A program made the translations under genes and the position numbers. Shown in pieces: positions 7,406-13,899 of a stretch of DNA of 13,899 nucleotides. A model generated the notes under the pieces. It did no database searches, had not been told where the DNA came from, and worked only from the letters and a program-made list of their open reading frames with translations. The DNA comes from Myxococcales bacterium (GTDB lineage: Bacteria; Myxococcota; Polyangia; Fen-1088), in assembly GCA_003153875.1 (NCBI GenBank), contig PMBY01000537.1:4030-17928 (forward strand), in the 5' to 3' direction. The number at the start of each line of letters is the position of its first letter. Positions within the stretch are counted from its first letter, which is position 1.

Positions 7406-7725
7406 CCTCCGGCGCTACCGCCGGTGTTTCCAGCAACGACCGCGCCACCTGTCGTGACGACCGTGCCACCCGTGGCGAGGACTGAGCCGCCAGTTGTGAT
7501 GACCGTGCCACCCGTGGCGACGACGGTGCCGCCGGTTGCGATTGCCGCGCCACCCGTGGCGACGCCTGCGCCGCCCGTGATGCCTCCGGTGCTAGCCCCG
7601 CCACTGACGGTCGTCGCTGCCCCGCTGCCCCCAGTTGCCCTCGCGTCTTTTGCCGGGTTGCTTGAACAGCCACACAAGACTAGCAATAGAATTCCCGAAT
7701 AGAGACCAAGTGATCGTGCGTGCAT
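7315..7725 (-). CDS. Lipoprotein N-terminus with repeat linker, originally fused to the GH2 enzyme
   Basis: From ATG 7725 the product has a lipoprotein signal peptide (about residues 1-20: basic MHAR, hydrophobic GILLLVL, lipobox LCGC with Cys20). A long Gly/Thr/Ala/Val linker follows (about 30-108). It contains six consecutive 7-residue units of the type ATGGTVV (56-97). After about residue 110 (GGISAAG) the translation is out-of-frame GH2 sequence, ending at 7315. The intended protein was evidently an outer-membrane-anchored GH2 hydrolase with a flexible tether, a layout common in Myxococcota. An earlier in-frame ATG at 7782 adds 19 non-signal-like residues, so 7725 is preferred; AGAAGGGTGG lies upstream of it. 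The present gene should yield only a short surface lipoprotein. Confidence 0.72.
   Translation of the reverse strand: MHARSLGLYSGILLLVLCGCSSNPAKDARATGGSGAATTVSGGASTGGITGGAGVATGGAAIATGGTVVATGGTVITTGGSVLATGGTVVTTGGAVVAGNTGGSAGGISAAGSCGIATIPVSLSTAWATKSAIRSA
7435..7560 (-). repeat. Six 21-bp coding tandem repeats (ATGGxVV linker units)
   Basis: Residues 56-97 of the lipoprotein form six 7-aa units: ATGGAAI, ATGGTVV, ATGGTVI, TTGGSVL, ATGGTVV and TTGGAVV. At DNA level this is a 126-bp degenerate array of 21-bp units. It encodes a flexible tether and is a likely site for unit gain or loss. Confidence 0.8.
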
Positions 7726-7971
7726 TCGTCGCCACCCTTCTTTACGCCTATACAAAGGGCAAGCAGCCAGGACTACCTTCAACAGATATGGGTGATAGAA
7801 GGCCTAGGCCTGCAACGGTCGAGCGCCACAATGCGCCGCGCTGTGCCCGATGCGGGCAGGCAAGCTGGTTCACACGACCGAGGAATCGATCCGGCAGAAC
7901 GGTCAGCATGTTACGCTCCCTGCGCTGACCTGGCCGCGGGAGAGATTCGAGCACGCGGCGACTGAATCGGC
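7726..7971. promoter_or_regulatory. Divergent intergenic region with a 12-bp palindrome
   Basis: These 246 bp separate the divergent GH2 lipoprotein and membrane glycosyltransferase genes, so promoters for both should lie here. The one striking element is AGGCCTAGGCCT at 7800-7811, a perfect 12-bp palindrome that is also two tandem AGGCCT units. A TATAGG on the - strand (about 7749-7754) could be a -10 element for the lipoprotein, but no matching -35 is evident. No coding sequence, RNA gene or terminator was recognised. Confidence 0.4.
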
Positions 7972-9822
7972 ATGACAAACGTACTTCTACACCTGGTCAC
8001 GATGGCTCTCCTGGCCGGCCTGCTCTGGCTGCCGGGCTTTGCTATTGAGCGAGCGGCCTTCCGCAAGGTGAGAGACCTTCCATTCAGGGGCCTGACCCGC
8101 TTGTGCCTGGGGACGACGTTTTGGATCAGTGCGATTTTCCTTCTCTGCGCGGCCCAGATCCTCAGCTTGCCAGCAGTCGGGGCACTGGTTTTGGCCTCGG
8201 GTGTGGGGGCGGCTCGCTTCATCCGTCCGCGCCGTCCTCGATTTCTGCGAGGTTTTCGGCCCGCCCAGGTCGCGGCGGCGGCCGGTTGCCTCTTGCCCAT
8301 CGTGCTGGCCCTTGCGGTGGCTGCTGTGTGTAGCATGGACCCCGAGCTCAAGGGGGATGCCGGTGTCTACCACCTGACAATTCCGAAGCTGTACATAGCT
8401 CACGGCGGGTTCTTCAGGATTCCATTCAACGTGTACTCCAACTGGCCGCTCAATGGCGAGATGGTGTTCACAATGGCGACGCTCTTGAAAGACTATGTGC
8501 TCGCCAACTCTGTCCAGTGCCTCTTCTCTGTCTTTACAGCCTATGCGGTCTTTGAGTTCGTGCGCGTTCGCAGGTCGGCTTGGTATGGCTTCATGGCTGT
8601 GTTGTTCGTGCTCTTCAACCATACCTTCATGCGAGAGGCAGCGACCGCCTACGTCGACATCATCCAGGCCTTCTTCATGACAACGGCGTTCATCTTCCTG
8701 ATGCGCGCAAACGACAAGCCTGAGCAGCGGCGAGTGTGTTTGCTTCTCTCGGGTATCAGCTGCGGAATCATGGCTGGCATGAAGGTGAACGGATTTCTGG
8801 GCGTTGTGCCAATAGCGGCATGGTACTTGGTCAAGCTGCCTGCCGGAAGCCGTCCTCGTCGGGCCCTTGTCGAGTTAGGAACCTGCTTCCTTGCCCCCAT
8901 CGTGCTCCTGGCCTTGCCCTGGATGGTGAAGGCTGCCTGGTTTACCGGAAATCCGGTGTATCCCTTCTTCTACAACGTATTTGGGGGTCCCGATTGGAGC
9001 CAGGCCTGCTGGCGGCAGTTTGCAGACTGGCAAGCGTCTGTGGGTATGGGGCGCACGGTCCTGGACTACGTCAAGCTGCCCTTTCGGGTGATTCTGTCCG
9101 CCGGAGAGGGCTATGCTCACTTCGACGGATCGCTCAGCAAGATGTGGATTGCTCTCGTCCCGCTCTCGGTTGTTGCAGCATTCTGGAACCGCACCGCGCG
9201 CGCCTGTCTCGCGGTATCTGGGGTGTATTTCGTGTGCTGGGCGAGCGCGAGCCAGCAATTGCGGTTTCTTGTCCCCGTCATCCCGGTGTTGGCTATCGGT
9301 GCCGCGGTTGGATTGGGAGAGGTGGTGGAACGATCGTCTAGGCGGAAGATCGCTACGGTGGGCGCATTTGTGGCGATCTATTGCGTAGCGGCTGGGCTCC
9401 TCGTCGCCGAGGTGAGTGGAAGCTTTGCGAAAGCCGCGGAAGTAGTCGGCATGTACGGGGCCAGGGATCGGGAGGCAGTGATGAAATCAGCCGTGCCGGC
9501 AGAGTTTGCCTTTTTGAACCGCGAACTGCCCCGCGATGCGCGACTCTTGTTTCTGAACACGAACTACGGTTTCTACAGTGAGCGAGAGTATATTGCCGAC
9601 AGCTTCTTTGAAGCCTCGCAGATTGTTGATTGGCTGGCGCCATGCGCCTCGGCCGGGGAGATGCAAGCGCGGCTCAGGAACAAGGGGATCACCCACATCT
9701 TCTATTCGACCAGGGAGGGACAGCTAGCGTATCCGCCGACGCTGTGGAAGTTCCTGGATGATTCGTCGATGGTGGAACTGCTCGCGAAGGGCGAGGGCGT
9801 CGCACTGTTTGCCCTGAAATAG
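7972..9822 (+). CDS. GT-C-type integral membrane glycosyltransferase-like protein
   Basis: A 616-aa polytopic membrane protein with roughly ten or more hydrophobic segments (for example about 5-25, 46-82, 101-121, then many from 165 to 470) and a soluble C-terminal part (about 475-616). The motif KGDAGVYHLTIPKLYIAHGG (127-146) resembles the first extracytoplasmic loop of ArnT/PMT-like GT-C enzymes, where an Asp in a 'D...YHL..PK.Y' context is catalytic; Asp129 is the candidate. GT-C enzymes transfer sugars from polyprenyl-phosphate donors to lipids, glycans or proteins at the outer face of the inner membrane. ATG 7972 is the first possible start (in-frame stop three codons upstream), with no strong ribosome site. 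It ends convergently with the next gene, with no base between the stops. It appears complete; donor and acceptor are unknown. Confidence 0.8.
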   Translation: MTNVLLHLVTMALLAGLLWLPGFAIERAAFRKVRDLPFRGLTRLCLGTTFWISAIFLLCAAQILSLPAVGALVLASGVGAARFIRPRRPRFLRGFRPAQVAAAAGCLLPIVLALAVAAVCSMDPELKGDAGVYHLTIPKLYIAHGGFFRIPFNVYSNWPLNGEMVFTMATLLKDYVLANSVQCLFSVFTAYAVFEFVRVRRSAWYGFMAVLFVLFNHTFMREAATAYVDIIQAFFMTTAFIFLMRANDKPEQRRVCLLLSGISCGIMAGMKVNGFLGVVPIAAWYLVKLPAGSRPRRALVELGTCFLAPIVLLALPWMVKAAWFTGNPVYPFFYNVFGGPDWSQACWRQFADWQASVGMGRTVLDYVKLPFRVILSAGEGYAHFDGSLSKMWIALVPLSVVAAFWNRTARACLAVSGVYFVCWASASQQLRFLVPVIPVLAIGAAVGLGEVVERSSRRKIATVGAFVAIYCVAAGLLVAEVSGSFAKAAEVVGMYGARDREAVMKSAVPAEFAFLNRELPRDARLLFLNTNYGFYSEREYIADSFFEASQIVDWLAPCASAGEMQARLRNKGITHIFYSTREGQLAYPPTLWKFLDDSSMVELLAKGEGVALFALK

Positions 9823-11574
9823 TCAGCGGTTGCAGGCGCGGGCCATCGCTTCGCGAAGCGGGCCGGTTTTCTCTGGGTGGGCGCCGAGGTAGTAGCCCGA
9901 CAGGCCTGCGAAGGCCTCGCGAGCGTCAGCGCAGGACATTGCCTGTATGTCAGTGGTGGCTGTCCGCAGGATGTCGCCGATAGCTCGAAAGCGAACGCGC
10001 CCGGTTGCGCGCAGCTTGTCCATCAGGGCATCGTCGTAGGTGAGCGTCTCGACCAGCAGGGCATCGTCGATGATGAGTTGATTGAGGCCAGGCGAGCGCT
10101 CTTGCAGCGGGGGGAGGTCGTGGTGGAAGATGAACGCCACCCCGTGCTGGAGCAGTTCCTCACGCGACACGAGCTTCTCGTGGCCGACCTTGGGCCCGCG
10201 GGTGGGCAGAGGGCGTTCGGCGATCCAGTATTGGGTCAGCCCGTTGGGCTCGACCAGGTAGGGCAGTTCACTGTAGTACGCGAACATGCACATGCCGCCG
10301 CCAAACGCGGCCCGAACTGGCAGACCCTGGAAAACATCTTGCGCGGCCTGCGCCTGAGCCCGACGCTCGGCGATGACGGTCTCTGGGTAACCCAGTCTCT
10401 CGTCCGAAATGCCATGGATGAATTCAGGTCGTTCCCGGCCAAAGAGCGGATAGGGAAGCAAGCTGCCGGCCGTCAGCGACAGCACGAGCGCGACGCCAAT
10501 CTTGGGTGTGAGAGCCGACACGGCAGCGTCGAGAAATACAAAGAGGAAGGGCAGGGCAGGGACGAGTCGCCGCGCAAACATGAAGTCGCCACCAGAATGG
10601 GCCACGTAGGCGGTGAAGAGAGCGAAGGCTGCGAGGGCCAGCAGGGCGTCCCGACGGAGCCACAGTAGCCGACCCCGCCCTGTCCACCACGCGACGATGG
10701 GCAGGGCCACGAGCGACAAGGACATGGCCCAATGCTTGGCTCCGTAGAGCGCTACGTACATCAGGCCCTGCGTGTAGTAGGCGTCTGTGGCGGACTTTGC
10801 GTAGAAGGCGGTGGGGAGGATGCGGCCGTAGTAGAGCAGCTTGAACGCCAGCAGACCGGTGCAGAGAACGAGCACGGGAGTTGCGACTGCGACGGTCTGG
10901 CTCAATGCTTGTCGCGGCCCGCTCCGGGAAGCGTCGGAGCGTAAGAGAAAGGGCGCTGCCACTCCCACCGCGGCGAAGAGAATGCCGTCCGGCCTGGTGA
11001 GACACGCAAGCGCAAGCAGAACCCCACCCAGCACTGCGCCCCGAAGGCGCTGCCACACCGACAGGCAGGCCATTCCTCCGAGCGCCAACGCAGCAAACAC
11101 CGTGGTCTCGAGTCCCCCGGTGCCCCAGACGTGGAGATCGTCCTGGGCGAGCCAAAGGAAGGCTCCCAGGGGCAGCCAGGGGCCAGTCGTCGGTCGCTTG
11201 CGATACGACCACCACGCCAGCGTCGCGGCGACGACGACGTAGGCGACGGCTCCCAACGCCATCGAGGCGAAGCGCGGTTCCAGCCCAGCGGCCATCATCC
11301 CCGCCAGCAGGAGCGTGAACAAGGGATTGGTGATCCCTTCGACCCGTTCGCCCGGATTGAACACCAGCCCTTGCCCTTCAACCAGGTGCTTCGCGTATCG
11401 GTAGGAAATGAAGGCGTCGTCACAGGTCCACGCCAGGTGGATCACGCGCCAAACGGCGTAGGCTCCCAGCAACCCCAGCACTACCAGCGGAACGGCGGTT
11501 CGAAGGCCGCCGCCCGGGCGGGCGTCAGCGGGCGCTTCGTTCGTCCGGCGTCGACTGCGACGCTGACCCTTCAT
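9823..11574 (-). CDS. GT-C-type membrane glycosyltransferase (arabinofuranosyltransferase-like)
   Basis: A 583-aa membrane protein with a basic N-terminus (KGQRRSRRR), a first membrane helix (about 25-47) and then WTCDDAFISYRYAKHLVEGQ followed by GLVFNPGERVEGITNPLF (residues about 49-87). The DDAFISYRYA...GE.VEG.TN pattern is typical of GT-C glycosyltransferases related to AftB-type arabinofuranosyltransferases, with Asp52/Asp53 as the catalytic loop. Many further hydrophobic segments follow to about 370, then a soluble C-terminal domain. It presumably uses a polyprenyl-linked sugar donor in the periplasm; the actual sugar is not predictable. The ATG lies 28 bp after the CE2 esterase stop on the same strand, suggesting one transcript. 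It appears complete. Confidence 0.8.
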   Translation of the reverse strand: MKGQRRSRRRTNEAPADARPGGGLRTAVPLVVLGLLGAYAVWRVIHLAWTCDDAFISYRYAKHLVEGQGLVFNPGERVEGITNPLFTLLLAGMMAAGLEPRFASMALGAVAYVVVAATLAWWSYRKRPTTGPWLPLGAFLWLAQDDLHVWGTGGLETTVFAALALGGMACLSVWQRLRGAVLGGVLLALACLTRPDGILFAAVGVAAPFLLRSDASRSGPRQALSQTVAVATPVLVLCTGLLAFKLLYYGRILPTAFYAKSATDAYYTQGLMYVALYGAKHWAMSLSLVALPIVAWWTGRGRLLWLRRDALLALAAFALFTAYVAHSGGDFMFARRLVPALPFLFVFLDAAVSALTPKIGVALVLSLTAGSLLPYPLFGRERPEFIHGISDERLGYPETVIAERRAQAQAAQDVFQGLPVRAAFGGGMCMFAYYSELPYLVEPNGLTQYWIAERPLPTRGPKVGHEKLVSREELLQHGVAFIFHHDLPPLQERSPGLNQLIIDDALLVETLTYDDALMDKLRATGRVRFRAIGDILRTATTDIQAMSCADAREAFAGLSGYYLGAHPEKTGPLREAMARACNR

Positions 11575-11602
11575 GCGTCCGTCCCCATCTACTAGTCCGC
11601 GC

Positions 11603-13189
11603 CTACGGCACCTGCCAACCCAGCTTCGCCGACAGTTGCAGCTGCAGAATGCCCGCCATTCTCAGATGATCGGCCACATTGGGATGCCAGTCGCAACCCG
11701 TGGGCACAGAGCCATCGGCTCCCATGTTCTGCGTGCCCAAATCGAAAGTCGCCAGCTTCTGGTCTCCCGTGGCGGTGAAGGCTGCCACCACATTGGCCAG
11801 TCGGGTCTTGACCTGGCTGAGAGCGGGGTCACCCAGCATCGATCCAATTGTCAGGAATATCCAGGCATCGGGATAGTGACTGCGCACCTTGGTGATGAAA
11901 CTCTTGTAGGCCGTCTCGTAGGGGGTACCGGGATCGCCAGTCGCCCAGTCGTTGGTTCCCAAGTTGATCACCACGACCGAGGCCTTGGGCACAAAACCCC
12001 ACACCGCCGTGTTATCGGTGCCCAGCGCGTTGGCGTAGACGCTCGACAGTACGCCCGTCGTACTGCCGCTGTTGTCCCGATACATGCCCCAGCCGGAGCG
12101 GGCGATGGTGCTTACCTCGGCATTGAGGGCATGGCCGGCGACGGCGGCATAGCTCAGGTACCAGGTTGAATTGTCGGCGGTCCAATGGCACGCAGGGCTG
12201 GCCACCCAATTGGGGTGCGGCTCGCTGCCCAAATCGCCATAGCCAGCACTGATTGAGTCGCCCACCACTTCAATCAAACGACCGCTCGCTGCGGGGGCAC
12301 CCTTGACCGTTCCACTGGTGAACCCCAGAAAGGTGCTCAGGCCGTACATTCCCTCGGTATCGCGATACAGTTCAACCACGTGGTCCGCGGCGCTGAGTCC
12401 AGAAGCCAAGGTCACGGTTTGATCGGCTCCCGTATCGACCTTGAATCGTGTGGCCATCTTGCCGTCGATGACCGGCTGGAAATACACAGTCGACGTGCCC
12501 TCGGTTCTCAATTTCACCGCGATGGAGGTTCCGTTCACTGTGGCCACCAGTCCCGCGCCCTGCCAGGCAAAGCGAACCGCGTTGGGGTCAGTGGCGTCAA
12601 CGCGGCCTACCCAGCGCGGCCCACCAGTGCTGGGCGCAGTCGTTCCACCGCTGCCTGCACCGGCCCCGCCCTTGCTGCCGCCGGTGGCGAGCGTGCCAGC
12701 GACGGAGCCGCTGCCAGCGACCGTGCTGGGCGCGCTGGTTCCGCTGCTGCCTGCACCGCCGTCGCCCTTGCTGCCGCCCTTGCTGCCGCCGGTGGCAAGA
12801 GTGCCGGCGACGGAAGCGCTGCCCCCGACTGTGCTGGGTGCCCTGGTTCCGCTGCTCCCTGCACCGCTGCCGCCTTTGCTGCCGCCGGTGGCGAACGTGC
12901 CAGCGAGAGAGCTACTGCCACCGGTGGCGCTGTTGCCACCAGTCGTGGCGGTACCGCCGGTTGCCCCAGCACCCCCGCTGGTCGCACTGCCGGCCGTCGC
13001 TGGTTTGCCGCCGGTTGCGCTCAGCCCACCCGCGGAGCTGGTTCCGCCCGGAGCATTGGTTCCCCCTATCTGCGCGGTGCCTCCTGGCAAAGAGTTTCCC
13101 GCTGACCCCAACGGCGACGGGGAGCCACCGCCTGACCCACTGCACGCGACACAGAGAATCCCAGCGACCAGGGCCAATGGCTTGCTCAT
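11603..13189 (-). CDS. CE2-like SGNH-fold carbohydrate acetylesterase lipoprotein
   Basis: A 528-aa predicted surface lipoprotein that removes acetyl groups from plant polysaccharides such as xylan or glucomannan. Start ATG 13189 has a good GGAGAA six bases upstream; an upstream ATG (13264) lacks a signal peptide and overlaps the neighbour. A signal peptide ends in the lipobox CVAC (Cys16). Residues about 18-190 are a Gly/Ser/Thr-rich linker with internal repeats. A jelly-roll domain (about 192-300) is followed by the SGNH domain with GDSISAGYGD (catalytic Ser312), INLGTND (Asn413) and CDWHPN (Asp500, His502). This jelly-roll plus SGNH order is that of carbohydrate esterase family 2. All catalytic residues are present. 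It is downstream of a DUF2007-like gene (31-bp gap) and upstream of a membrane glycosyltransferase. Confidence 0.88.
   Translation of the reverse strand: MSKPLALVAGILCVACSGSGGGSPSPLGSAGNSLPGGTAQIGGTNAPGGTSSAGGLSATGGKPATAGSATSGGAGATGGTATTGGNSATGGSSSLAGTFATGGSKGGSGAGSSGTRAPSTVGGSASVAGTLATGGSKGGSKGDGGAGSSGTSAPSTVAGSGSVAGTLATGGSKGGAGAGSGGTTAPSTGGPRWVGRVDATDPNAVRFAWQGAGLVATVNGTSIAVKLRTEGTSTVYFQPVIDGKMATRFKVDTGADQTVTLASGLSAADHVVELYRDTEGMYGLSTFLGFTSGTVKGAPAASGRLIEVVGDSISAGYGDLGSEPHPNWVASPACHWTADNSTWYLSYAAVAGHALNAEVSTIARSGWGMYRDNSGSTTGVLSSVYANALGTDNTAVWGFVPKASVVVINLGTNDWATGDPGTPYETAYKSFITKVRSHYPDAWIFLTIGSMLGDPALSQVKTRLANVVAAFTATGDQKLATFDLGTQNMGADGSVPTGCDWHPNVADHLRMAGILQLQLSAKLGWQVP
12620..12907 (-). 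repeat. Three ~100-bp coding repeats in the CE2 linker
   Basis: Residues 95-190 hold three copies of a 28-36-residue unit: (V/L)AGT(L/F)ATGGSKGG, then a variable insert, then GAGS(S/G)GT, then APST. The copies start at residues 95, 127 and 163; the middle one carries a 4-residue insertion (SKGD). The unit forms a flexible tether. Such near-identical repeats are prone to recombination and to short-read misassembly. Confidence 0.8.
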
Positions 13190-13195
13190 CGGATG

Positions 13196-13201
13196 TTCTC
13201 C
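13196..13201 (-). promoter_or_regulatory. Ribosome binding site (GGAGAA) of the CE2 esterase gene
   Basis: GGAGAA on the - strand, six bases before ATG 13189. It decides the start in favour of the signal-peptide methionine over the ATG 75 bp further upstream. Confidence 0.7.
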
Positions 13202-13220
13202 AGGTTCAGTGCGACCAGGC

Positions 13221-13610
13221 CTATTCTCCGTGCTCGAGCTGCAACCCACATCCCGTGCACGCACCCTCGTGCAGGGGCGCGGCGGTGCCGCATGCAGGGC
13301 AAGGGGGATCTTCGCATTCTGCGGAAAGGGCGGTCTGCTCTGGCAGAGTGCCTTCCTGATCGAGCAGGTTCTGCCAGCGCGCGTGCATCATGGCCATGAC
13401 CTTGGGAAGATCCTCTGGCCTCACGCACAGGTCGATGCGCACGGCAGCGGCGTGGCCATGGGTGTTGCAGGAATCCTGGCGATCCAGAATGGCGGGAATG
13501 TCCGCCGAGAGGCATGCATCGAGAATTTCCTTGGCCTCTGCGATTCCTCCCGACACACAGGGGACGACCTCCGCATCTGCCAGTTGCTTGAGGGCTTCTT
13601 CTTTGGTCAC
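13221..13610 (-). CDS. Small DUF2007-like protein with C-terminal zinc ribbon
   Basis: A 129-aa soluble protein from GTG 13610. Residues about 14-85 (VVPCVSGGIAEAKEILDACL, SADIPAILDR, RIDLCVRPEDLPKVMAMM) have the layout of DUF2007-type 'putative signal-transducing' domains: an alpha-beta unit that begins with 'source/address' strands and ends with VxPEDxxxA-like residues. A zinc ribbon follows (Cys104-PA-Cys107 and Cys118-TG-Cys121). AGGAG occurs upstream but only 1 nt before the GTG, an unusually short spacing. The frame stays open upstream to an ATG at 13682, but those extra 24 residues look unlike the family and overlap the GH8 remnant on the other strand. It may be the first gene of a DUF2007-CE2-glycosyltransferase operon. 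Function is unknown. Confidence 0.65.
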   Translation of the reverse strand: MTKEEALKQLADAEVVPCVSGGIAEAKEILDACLSADIPAILDRQDSCNTHGHAAAVRIDLCVRPEDLPKVMAMMHARWQNLLDQEGTLPEQTALSAECEDPPCPACGTAAPLHEGACTGCGLQLEHGE

Positions 13611-13649
13611 GCTCCTATTGTGGCCTATCTGGCCATTGAACTCAAACGG

Positions 13650-13898
13650 CAGCCGCGGGTGGGAACCCCGATGCCCGATCACGCGGTGAACGGCGCCCAG
13701 GCGGCTTCCTTCGTCGGGCCCGCGGGCGTGGGCGCCATGAGCGACGCCCAGTACCAGTCGTTCATCAACCAGGCCTACGCGGCCGTGGCCACCCTGAACC
13801 TCACCGCCGGCACCATCTACTACCAGAAGTTGTGGACCGCCCTGTCGCTGCTTATGATGACCGGCAACTTGGTGGACTTCACCCAGATCGTCCGGTAG
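13650..13898 (+). pseudogene. C-terminal fragment of a GH8-like glycoside hydrolase
   Basis: The + strand frame ending at TAG 13896-13898 reads PRVGTPMPDHAVNGAQAASF, VGPAGVGAMSD, IYYQKLWTALSLLMMTGNLVDF. The 'SFVGPAGVGAM...YY...LsLL.mTGN..DF' pattern is the last segment of the alpha/alpha-barrel of GH8 enzymes (endoglucanase, xylanase, chitosanase family). Only about 80 residues are present. Upstream the same frame stays open but is merely the antisense of the DUF2007-like and CE2 genes, so the catalytic part is absent. The join (about 13620-13650) lies immediately behind the start of the - strand DUF2007-like gene. It looks like a breakpoint or an assembly join; the fragment should be non-functional. 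Confidence 0.65.
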
Positions 13899-13899
13899 G

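Noticed and set aside
9877..11215. Several 130-263-codon frames in both orientations inside the - strand GT-C gene
   Set aside because: They are out-of-frame or antisense shadows in GC-rich DNA. The membrane protein frame has coherent hydrophobic segments and a conserved DDAF motif.
12441..13649. Very long open frame on the + strand, Pro/Ala/Val-rich, continuing into the GH8-like tail
   Set aside because: It is the complement of the Gly/Thr/Ser-rich CE2 linker and of the CE2 and DUF2007-like genes. Such GC-rich repeats leave the opposite strand free of stops. Only the part after about 13650 looks like a protein family.

Overview
The window is GC-rich DNA, probably from a member of the Myxococcota (Polyangia-like). 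The clue is two lipoproteins with long Gly/Thr/Ala-rich 'ATGG'-type linkers, a habit I associate with that group. The taxonomic call is inference. No rRNA, tRNA or CRISPR array is visible.

Region 1 (1-6522, mostly + strand) is a type I restriction-modification locus: the 3' end of hsdM, a complete hsdS (4-bp ATGA overlap), a Fic AMP-transferase gene and hsdR. hsdR is broken. Its nuclease domain and first helicase lobe run to about 5893, then the reading frame jumps straight into the conserved C-terminal domain. The second RecA lobe is missing and the join is out of frame. The locus may therefore still methylate but should not restrict. Between hsdS and fic lies about 1.26 kb of lower-GC DNA. 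It holds an oppositely oriented, translationally overlapped pair (a small DUF5678-like protein and a retropepsin-like aspartic protease) and a small remnant of an AlbA_2/RecG-C-type ATP-binding protein. An identical 13-bp sequence occurs exactly at the hsdS stop and at the fic start, flanking this segment. Collapsing the two copies would put fic 1 nt after hsdS, so the segment looks like an insertion into an hsdS-fic operon.

Region 2 (6539-7725, - strand) is a broken lipoprotein glycoside hydrolase family 2 gene. A signal peptide, lipobox and repeat linker are joined out of frame to the C-terminal half of a GH2 enzyme.

Region 3 (7972-11574) holds two large GT-C-type membrane glycosyltransferase-like genes, convergent with no base between their stop codons.

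Region 4 (11603-13898) holds a CE2-like SGNH acetylesterase lipoprotein, a small DUF2007-like/zinc-ribbon protein upstream of it on the same strand, and, on the + strand at the window end, the C-terminal tail of a GH8-like glycosidase. The - strand genes (DUF2007-like, CE2, GT-C) are closely spaced, with 31-bp and 28-bp gaps, and may be one operon. The carbohydrate genes fit a secreted plant-polysaccharide-degrading lifestyle.

Four genes (hsdR, GH2, the AlbA_2 remnant and the GH8 tail) are truncated or internally deleted. This is either real decay of a defence/accessory island or an assembly problem; read mapping over the junctions would decide.
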